Assembly (NCBI GenBank): GCA_018402385.1
Contig: JAGYJA010000004.1
Location: 1-64,000, forward strand
Direction: 5' to 3'
DNA: 64,000 bases
DNA from: Flavobacteriaceae bacterium
GTDB lineage: Bacteria; Bacteroidota; Bacteroidia; Flavobacteriales; Flavobacteriaceae
The position numbers were made by a program, and so were the translations under genes. Shown piece by piece: positions 58,425 to 64,000 of the stretch. Under the pieces are notes generated by a model. The model was not told the DNA's origin and did not search any database. It saw only the letters and a list, made by a program, of their open reading frames with translations. Numbering within the stretch: position 1 is the stretch's first letter; every line of letters starts with the position of its first letter.

Positions 58425-59195
58425 ATGAAAACACTTATTATTGAAGATGAAAAACCTGCTGCAAGGCGTTTGTATAGAATGCTTGAAAAGCTTAATGTTG
58501 ATGTGGTACAAATCCTTCATTCAGTCGAAGAGTCGCGAGTGTGGTTTTCGTCAAACCCTCATCCCGATTTGATATTTTTGGACATTCAACTCAATGATGG
58601 CCTTTCTTTTGAAATTTTTGAAACAAATCATATTTCAAGCGCTATTATTTTTACTACTGCTTATGATGAATATGCACTAAAAGCATTTAAACTCAACAGC
58701 ATTGATTACCTGTTAAAGCCCATTGATGAAGAAGAATTAATTGCAGCCGTTAATAAGTATGAAAATTTGAAAACTAGCTTTGAAAATGAAAAAAGCAACT
58801 CCCTTCAAGTGAGTTTTGAAGATATTAAAAAACTTTTGATAAACCCTATAGACAGAGCTTATAAAAAGCGTTTTACAGTCAAAGTGGGACAGCATCTTAA
58901 GATGATTCCAATTGACGAAATTGAATGTTTTTATAGTGAGAACAAAGGCACTTATTTACACACCATTGATGGAAGAAACTATTTGATGGATACCACGCTG
59001 GAATCGCTTGAAGATGAGCTTTCGCCGAAAGAATTTTTCAGAGTAAACAGAACTTTTTTTATTAATATAAAAGCCATTAAAGACATTGTTGCTTATTCCA
59101 ATTCGCGATTGAAAATCTACTTAAATTCATACAAAGACACCGAAATTATTGTGTCCCGTGAACGCGTCAAGGATTTTAAAGAATGGATAGCATAA
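58425..59195 (+). CDS. LytTR family response regulator
   Basis: A 256-residue protein: receiver domain with acidic Glu7-Asp8-Glu9, phospho-acceptor Asp53 (FLDIQLNDG) and the conserved Lys in LLKPIDEEE, then a LytTR DNA-binding domain (about 150-256, RFTVKVGQHLKMIPIDEIECF ... FFRVNRTFFINI). It pairs with the kinase two genes upstream. A block of tandem TTAGAAG-type units precedes its start (58390-58420). Confidence 0.92.
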   Translation: MKTLIIEDEKPAARRLYRMLEKLNVDVVQILHSVEESRVWFSSNPHPDLIFLDIQLNDGLSFEIFETNHISSAIIFTTAYDEYALKAFKLNSIDYLLKPIDEEELIAAVNKYENLKTSFENEKSNSLQVSFEDIKKLLINPIDRAYKKRFTVKVGQHLKMIPIDEIECFYSENKGTYLHTIDGRNYLMDTTLESLEDELSPKEFFRVNRTFFINIKAIKDIVAYSNSRLKIYLNSYKDTEIIVSRERVKDFKEWIA

Positions 59196-59252
59196 ATTCT
59201 TATTAGTTTAGCGACATTCTGCTATGGGATTACTATTTTTGTAACAAAAAAA

Positions 59253-59888
59253 ATGATAAACCCAATTGAACACCTTCAATGGCGCTATGCTACTAAAAAG
59301 TTTGACGCTTCCAGAACACTTCCGGAAGAAAAAATAAAGATTCTTAAAGAAGCCTTTAATCTTACAGCCACCTCTTATGGCCTGCAACCCATAAAGCTTA
59401 TAATCATCAAAAACAAGCAAATAAAAGAAGAATTAGTGCCATTGACAATGCATCAAAAGCAAGTACAAGACGCATCTCATCTTTTAGTTTTTTGTGCAGT
59501 GACTTCCATCGATAAAGAGTATGTTACAAATTACTTTGAATTGGTCGAAAATAAAAGAGGCACATCAAAGACTATTTTAGCTCCCTTCAGAGATATTTTA
59601 ATTGATGAGTTTAAGCAAAAGAATGAACAAGAAATTTTTGAATGGGCAAAAAACCAGGCATATCTGGCAATGGGTAATTTACTCACTGTCTGTGCACTTG
59701 AAAAAATAGATTCTTGTCCCATTGAGGGCTTTGAACCTCAAAAATATGATGACTATTTAAACTTAGCCGAAAAAGGATTAAAATCTGTTTTAGTGATGCC
59801 AATTGGCTACAGAGCAACAGATGATTTTTTTGCTGACTTTAAAAAAGTACGCAAAGATATCTCTGAGACAGTCATTGATTTTGAATAA
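59253..59888 (+). CDS. NAD(P)H-dependent oxidoreductase (nitroreductase family)
   Basis: A 211-residue FMN enzyme of the NfsB-like group. RYATKKFDASRTLPEEKIKILKEAFNLTATSYGLQPIKLIII is the characteristic N-terminal part, and the C-terminal DSCPIEGFEPQKYDDYL with ...MPIGYRATDD fits. It reduces nitroaromatics or quinones in the family; the physiological substrate is unknown. It stands 57 bases after the LytTR gene on the same strand, perhaps as a separate unit. Confidence 0.88.
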   Translation: MINPIEHLQWRYATKKFDASRTLPEEKIKILKEAFNLTATSYGLQPIKLIIIKNKQIKEELVPLTMHQKQVQDASHLLVFCAVTSIDKEYVTNYFELVENKRGTSKTILAPFRDILIDEFKQKNEQEIFEWAKNQAYLAMGNLLTVCALEKIDSCPIEGFEPQKYDDYLNLAEKGLKSVLVMPIGYRATDDFFADFKKVRKDISETVIDFE

Positions 59889-59971
59889 AAAAGAATATAG
59901 AAAATAGAGAAGAGAAAAGAGACAAAGCGAGGTCAATCCTATTTAGGACTCTAGACTCTACAAACAAAAAA

Positions 59972-60002
59972 CCTGACACGAGCGCAGCGAACTGTGCGAA
60001 GC
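59972..60002 (-). repeat. 31-bp intergenic repeat, copy B
   Basis: Reverse complement of 6083-6113 with two central mismatches. It lies 20 bases before the DegT gene, in a 134-base gap. Confidence 0.7.
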
Positions 60003-60022
60003 AAAACAACAAACAACACACT

Positions 60023-61216
60023 ATGCCCGGATTTGAATTATTTGGTAACGAAGAACGAAAAGAAGTAAACGATGTATTGAAAAGTGGCGTGCTTATGCGC
60101 TATGGATTTGATGGTATGCGAAACGGCCATTGGAAAGCCAAAGAGTTTGAAATAGCTTTTGCAAAACGTATGGACTCCAAACATTGTCAGTTAGTCTCTA
60201 GTGGAACCTCGGCACTTACTGTGGCACTGGCGTCTGCCGGCGTGGGAGCAGGGGATGAGGTGATTATGCCCACCTTTACCTTTGTAGCCAGTTTTGAATC
60301 TATTATGGCATTAGGCGCTGTTCCGGTTTTGGTGGATATTGATGACACCCTAACTTTAGACCCGGCAGCTGTTGAAAAAGCAATCACATCAAAAACAAAA
60401 TGCATCATGCCCGTGCATATGTGTGGCTCTATGGCAGATCTAGCTGCTTTAAAAAGAATCTGTGACAAACACAAGCTATTACTTCTTGAAGATGCCTGTC
60501 AGGCTATTGGAGGAAGTTTTGACGGAAAACCCCTGGGAGCTTATGGCGATTTGGGTTGCTTTTCCTTTGATTTTGTAAAAACCATAACCTGTGGCGAAGG
60601 AGGAGCGGTCATCACCAACAATGAAAAGTATTACATCAACGCAGACCAATATCAAGATCATGGTCACGACCACATTGGTAATGATAGGGGGGCAGAAACC
60701 CATCCGCATTTGGGCTATAATTTCAGAATATCTGAACTAAACGCCGCTGTGGGTGTGGCACAGCTGAGAAAACTTGATGACTTTCTGGCAATCCAAAAAC
60801 GCAATTATACAATAATAAGAAATGCACTTTCTGAAGTAGATGGAGTCACTTTCAGGCGAGTTCCTGAAACCGGTGTAGAGAATTATTCGTTTGTCAATTT
60901 CTTTTTACCAAATGCTACTCTTGCTGAAAAAGCGCATAAAGCTCTTGGCGAAAATGGAGTGGATGCCTGTTTTTACTGGTTTAAAAACAACTGGCATTAC
61001 ATCAATGGTTGGGAACATTTACGCAATTTAAAATCGCTTGCGCCGCTGCCTAAAGAAATTAAAACCCAAATACAGGATTTAAACAAGACAGACTTTTCAA
61101 AAAGTGATGCCATTATGGGAAGAACAATCTCCTCTTTGGTAAAACTGAGCTGGACAGCGGATCAGGTGAAAGAGCGCGCTGCAAAAATGGCTCAGGCAAT
61201 TCAATCTGTGATTTAG
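60023..61216 (+). CDS. DegT/DnrJ/EryC1/StrS family PLP aminotransferase
   Basis: A 397-residue aminotransferase of the sugar-aminating family. Lys186 in SFDFVKTITCGEGG is the PLP lysine. SSGTSALTVALASAGVGAGDEVIMPTFTF is the cofactor cradle, and EDACQAIGG holds the second conserved Asp. Usual substrates are nucleotide-linked keto sugars for cell-surface polysaccharide or aminosugar synthesis, but no sugar genes are next to it. It converges with ribB, overlapping by 4 bases at the 3' ends. Confidence 0.87.
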   Translation: MPGFELFGNEERKEVNDVLKSGVLMRYGFDGMRNGHWKAKEFEIAFAKRMDSKHCQLVSSGTSALTVALASAGVGAGDEVIMPTFTFVASFESIMALGAVPVLVDIDDTLTLDPAAVEKAITSKTKCIMPVHMCGSMADLAALKRICDKHKLLLLEDACQAIGGSFDGKPLGAYGDLGCFSFDFVKTITCGEGGAVITNNEKYYINADQYQDHGHDHIGNDRGAETHPHLGYNFRISELNAAVGVAQLRKLDDFLAIQKRNYTIIRNALSEVDGVTFRRVPETGVENYSFVNFFLPNATLAEKAHKALGENGVDACFYWFKNNWHYINGWEHLRNLKSLAPLPKEIKTQIQDLNKTDFSKSDAIMGRTISSLVKLSWTADQVKERAAKMAQAIQSVI

Positions 61217-62349
61217 TAATTTACATACTCCATAATCTCAAGTCCATAGCCAATCATACCCACACGCTTGGTTTGTTGTGTGTTGGACATCAACTTGATT
61301 TTGTGAATGCCCAAATCGTGCAAGATTTGCGCACCAATCCCAAAATCTTTAGCATCCATTTTAATTTGTGGTGCTTTAGCTACGCTATCTTTGGTTTGTA
61401 GTTTTCTCAATTCATTTAAGCGATTAAGAATATCCAAAGACTGGCTTTGTTGATTGATAAAAACAACAGCTCCTTTACCTTCCTTGTTTAAGATTTTGAA
61501 CATATCGTCCAGTTTTTTATCGGTATTGTTGGTGAGCGTACTCAAAATGTCATAATTGACCAAAGTAGAATTAACACGCACCAAAACCGGTTCATTTTCT
61601 TTCCAGACACCTTTGGTTAATGCCAGGTGCACCTGGTCATTGGTTGTTTGTTTGTAAGCTCTTAAACGAAACTCTCCAAAATTTGTCTGAATATAGAAAT
61701 CTTCTTTTTTCTCAATCAGAGAGTCGTGTTGCATTCTGTAAGCTACCAGATCTTCGATTGAAACTAATTTGAGGTCAAATTTTTCGGCAATTTTTATGAG
61801 TTGTGGTAAACGTGCCATCGTGCCGTCTTCATTCATAATTTCAACAATCACTCCTGCAGGTTGCAAACCGGCAAGACGTGCAAAGTCAATAGCTGCTTCA
61901 GTATGGCCAGTGCGTCTTAAAACGCCGCCTTCTTTCGCTTTCAGTGGAAAAATATGTCCTGGACGACTTAAATCCCAGGGTTTTGTATTGAAATTAATTA
62001 AAGATTGAATGGTTTTTGCCCTGTCTGAAGCTGAAATACCTGTTGTGACTCCACTTCCTTTTAAATCTACAGAGATTGTAAAAGCGGTTTCCATGGGATC
62101 TGTATTGCTTCCCACCATCATATGTAAATCGAGTTCTTTACAACGGGATTCAGTGATTGGGGCACAGATGAGACCTCGGCCGTGGGTTGCCATAAAATTG
62201 ATCATTTCTGGTGTGACCATTTCGGCAGCAGCTAGGAAATCACCTTCATTTTCTCGGTCTTCATCGTCAACAACTATGATGATTTTACCGTTTTTAATAT
62301 CTTCAATGGCTTCTTCAATGGTGTGGAGTTGCATGGCGATGTTTTTCAA
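61213..62349 (-). CDS. ribB: 3,4-dihydroxy-2-butanone 4-phosphate synthase with degenerate GTP cyclohydrolase II domain
   Basis: A 378-residue RibBA-like chain. Residues 1-205 are a complete RibB domain (DDEDRENEGDFLAAAE; GHTEAAIDFARLAG), which makes the four-carbon riboflavin precursor. The C-terminal half keeps the RibA fold (FYIQTNFGEFRLRAY; VHLALTKG) but lacks all three zinc Cys: the region reads RVNSTLVNYDILSTL. It therefore should not act as GTP cyclohydrolase II. An ATG at 62334 is an alternative start. No FMN riboswitch lies in the 75-base gap upstream. Confidence 0.9.
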   Translation of the reverse strand: MKNIAMQLHTIEEAIEDIKNGKIIIVVDDEDRENEGDFLAAAEMVTPEMINFMATHGRGLICAPITESRCKELDLHMMVGSNTDPMETAFTISVDLKGSGVTTGISASDRAKTIQSLINFNTKPWDLSRPGHIFPLKAKEGGVLRRTGHTEAAIDFARLAGLQPAGVIVEIMNEDGTMARLPQLIKIAEKFDLKLVSIEDLVAYRMQHDSLIEKKEDFYIQTNFGEFRLRAYKQTTNDQVHLALTKGVWKENEPVLVRVNSTLVNYDILSTLTNNTDKKLDDMFKILNKEGKGAVVFINQQSQSLDILNRLNELRKLQTKDSVAKAPQIKMDAKDFGIGAQILHDLGIHKIKLMSNTQQTKRVGMIGYGLEIMEYVNY

Positions 62350-62394
62350 TTGTAATTAGAATGTTATTGATGATTTTTTTGCAATGCAAAGGTA

Positions 62395-62422
62395 TTTAAA
62401 CTGTTTATATAAACAGTTTAAA
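62395..62422. terminator. 28-bp perfect palindrome between lptF-like and ribB genes
   Basis: A perfect palindrome centred between 62408 and 62409 (half-site TTTAAACTGTTTAT), lying in the 75-base gap after the LptF-type gene and before ribB. It can form a 12-bp hairpin but has no long U tract. It might be a terminator or an operator for a dimeric repressor of ribB. Confidence 0.55.
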
Positions 62423-62424
62423 AC

Positions 62425-64000
62425 TTATTTTAATAGGCTTAAGGTTTCTTTAATTTTTTGTTTAGAATAAAAATAATAGGCAATATAAAGAGGGAATCCA
62501 AACAAAATTATAAAATAGTTCCAAGACGAATCTTCATCTTTAATTATTTTACTGATTATTAAATCATTACGTATAATTTTAAACAGATAAACATGAAATA
62601 AGATAAAGTTTAAAATGGTTAAAAAGATGATTATGTTAAATAGTATTAATGAAAAAGATTTAACTTCTAAAACACTGATTATGATTGGAAACAAAAGACT
62701 AAGAACATATGTAACTGTTGCGCTATTTGTAGCAGACTTCATTTTTGCTAAATGTAACTTTACCTTTCTATGTTTTAGATTTAACAGGTTACCTGTTTTT
62801 GATAATTCCTCTTGTGATATACCTTTGTCTTCCAATATTTTTAAAGCTCCTATTCTGAAGTCATTTGAATATCCATACTGTTGATGGTTTTTAACAATAT
62901 CAATTAATTTTTCAGTTTCATAGCTATTTAGAATATTTTGTTCCTCTGGAGAAATTTTGATTTCTTGCTTTAAATCTACAATATCTATATCCTCATTTTT
63001 TTGTTTAATTCTAGACAATTTCTTGAAGAAATTCCCTATTGGTTCTGAAACTGAACTTAGGTCAAAAATTCCTTGGTCTGTCGTGGCTCTGTAAGTCAAC
63101 CAAATTCCTAATGGAAGCATTATCATTGTTGAGAGCCAAGCTCCAAAAAAGGGGAGTAATTTTCCGTTTTCAGCGCTGTTTTTTGCAAATATGCCCAGGA
63201 AATGATAAGTGAGGAATATCGAAATGGCAACGACCATAGGAAGACCCATACCGCCTTTTCTTATGATTGCCCCTAATGGTGCTCCCACGAAGAATAAAAT
63301 AATACAACCAAAGGCAATCACATATTTGTCATGCAGCGCAATTTCATATTTATTAAGTCTTTTTTGTTTGTTTTGAAAGTCTATTTTTTTTGCAGTAATG
63401 GTTTGAATGGCACCGTTTACGCTATTGAAAGCGCTTTCAATAATTTGCTTTTTTTCAACATCCAAAGTATAAGCATCTAATATGTTGCTTACCACCATTG
63501 TATCACTGGTTTGTGGCTTAAAGCCACTTTCCAAAGTAGTAATTCCACTGCGCACTTTTAAATCATCAGGAAATTTTTTAATATCTTGATTATAATTTTG
63601 GGACAAGGAGTCCAATTCAATTTTCAACTCGCTTATGCGATACATTTTTTCATTGGAAAGTTCTTGCTCTTCTTCAAGATCAATGTTGTTCATTTCTGAT
63701 AAGTCAATGTTGATCGTATAAGATTCAAAATAACTTTTCGCAAATGGTTTTCTGTTTTGCCTTTTTGGATTATTGGAAATGATTTCATCGTAATAATTTC
63801 CGTCAAAAAGTATTAAGGACAGGGTGTTGGAGCCTTCTTTACTTGTCAATTCTCCATTTTTTGCTTTGATAACGGTGAAATTTCCAACAAGGTTGGGATT
63901 TTTTTTATGAATAATAACATCTTCAAGAAATTGTCCTCTGTCACCACTTTTTTTGGCAACTTTTATTGTAATATCTCCCACGGTACTAAACTGCCCTTCA
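62425..64000 (-). CDS. LptF/LptG family permease, 5' end beyond the window
   Basis: At least 525 residues of a permease for lipopolysaccharide export to the outer membrane. The frame stays open to the window edge, so the N-terminus and first helices are missing. A GTG at 63981 is an internal Val, not a start. A periplasmic beta-jellyroll part (GDRGQFLEDVIIHKK ... SLILFDGNYYDEI) is followed by the second helix bundle (GCIILFFVGAPLGAIIRKGGMGLPMVVAI). Beyond the usual end is a C-terminal extension of about 180 residues with a charged part and about four more helices. Confidence 0.87.
   Translation of the reverse strand, partial: EGQFSTVGDITIKVAKKSGDRGQFLEDVIIHKKNPNLVGNFTVIKAKNGELTSKEGSNTLSLILFDGNYYDEIISNNPKRQNRKPFAKSYFESYTINIDLSEMNNIDLEEEQELSNEKMYRISELKIELDSLSQNYNQDIKKFPDDLKVRSGITTLESGFKPQTSDTMVVSNILDAYTLDVEKKQIIESAFNSVNGAIQTITAKKIDFQNKQKRLNKYEIALHDKYVIAFGCIILFFVGAPLGAIIRKGGMGLPMVVAISIFLTYHFLGIFAKNSAENGKLLPFFGAWLSTMIMLPLGIWLTYRATTDQGIFDLSSVSEPIGNFFKKLSRIKQKNEDIDIVDLKQEIKISPEEQNILNSYETEKLIDIVKNHQQYGYSNDFRIGALKILEDKGISQEELSKTGNLLNLKHRKVKLHLAKMKSATNSATVTYVLSLLFPIIISVLEVKSFSLILFNIIIFLTILNFILFHVYLFKIIRNDLIISKIIKDEDSSWNYFIILFGFPLYIAYYFYSKQKIKETLSLLK

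Noticed and set aside
62350-62424. Possible FMN riboswitch before ribB
   Set aside because: The gap is only 75 bases, holds a simple palindrome and lacks any RFN-element conserved loops.

Overview
The window is a 64 kb piece of a low-GC Flavobacteriaceae (Bacteroidota) chromosome. This is inferred from several markers: type IX secretion (T9SS) C-terminal sorting domains, a GldI gliding lipoprotein, promoters of the TTG-N19-21-TAnnTTTG type, A-rich start regions without Shine-Dalgarno sequences, a fused E1 alpha/beta 2-oxoacid dehydrogenase, LytTR/2TM signalling genes, and many small families typical of flavobacteria. Nothing looks like a prophage, plasmid, insertion sequence or CRISPR array. 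The content is a core chromosome with short intergenic repeats.

Layout. 1-2.75 kb: 3' part of an rRNA operon (23S, 5S, terminator). 2.8-15 kb: hemolysin III-like protein, ZIP transporter, two methyltransferases, RlmD with two small envelope genes, a SLC13 permease, ornithine aminotransferase, a T9SS-secreted protein, and a Smr protein. 15-24.5 kb: cysteine desulfurase, TonB-dependent receptor, LytM-type M23 peptidase, a coiled-coil gene with zapA, a rod-shaped 6S-like RNA, RNase Y and RluF. 24.6-29.2 kb: a T9SS HAF-repeat protein and two tandem TPR membrane proteins, only one of which keeps an AraC-type DNA-binding domain. 29.3-39 kb: MenB, sterol desaturase family, asparagine synthase with a leader, DUF2306-like protein, E1 2-oxoacid dehydrogenase, S9 peptidase. 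39.3-48.5 kb: rpsA, then a same-strand run pyrR-pyrB-STAS-like-rnz-pdxH-sixA-like-ppk1-ppx. 48.5-56 kb: MiaE, a 56-residue membrane protein, M3 peptidase, beta-CASP nuclease, cyclophilin-FKBP fusion, GldI, DHH phosphoesterase. 56-64 kb: a LytS/LytTR signalling operon with 2TM proteins, nitroreductase, DegT aminotransferase, RibB and an LptF/LptG permease cut by the window end.

The most interesting signal is the leader of asparagine synthase (33017-33117, minus strand). It holds a 12-codon open frame with six Asn codons (MNNFNSNTNNFT), followed by segments that can pair as 1:2, 2:3 or 3:4. The 3:4 hairpin is a 13-bp stem followed by eight U just before asnB. This has the full layout of ribosome-mediated transcription attenuation keyed to asparagine.

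A second strong pattern is a series of single-base frameshifts in six otherwise intact genes (iscS-like, M23 peptidase, TPR-AraC, S9 peptidase, rpsA, pyrB). Most lie in short homopolymers and each is repaired by one base to a full-length, family-typical protein. The presence of rpsA in the list argues for sequence errors rather than gene decay. Coordinates for those genes span the whole repaired reading frame.
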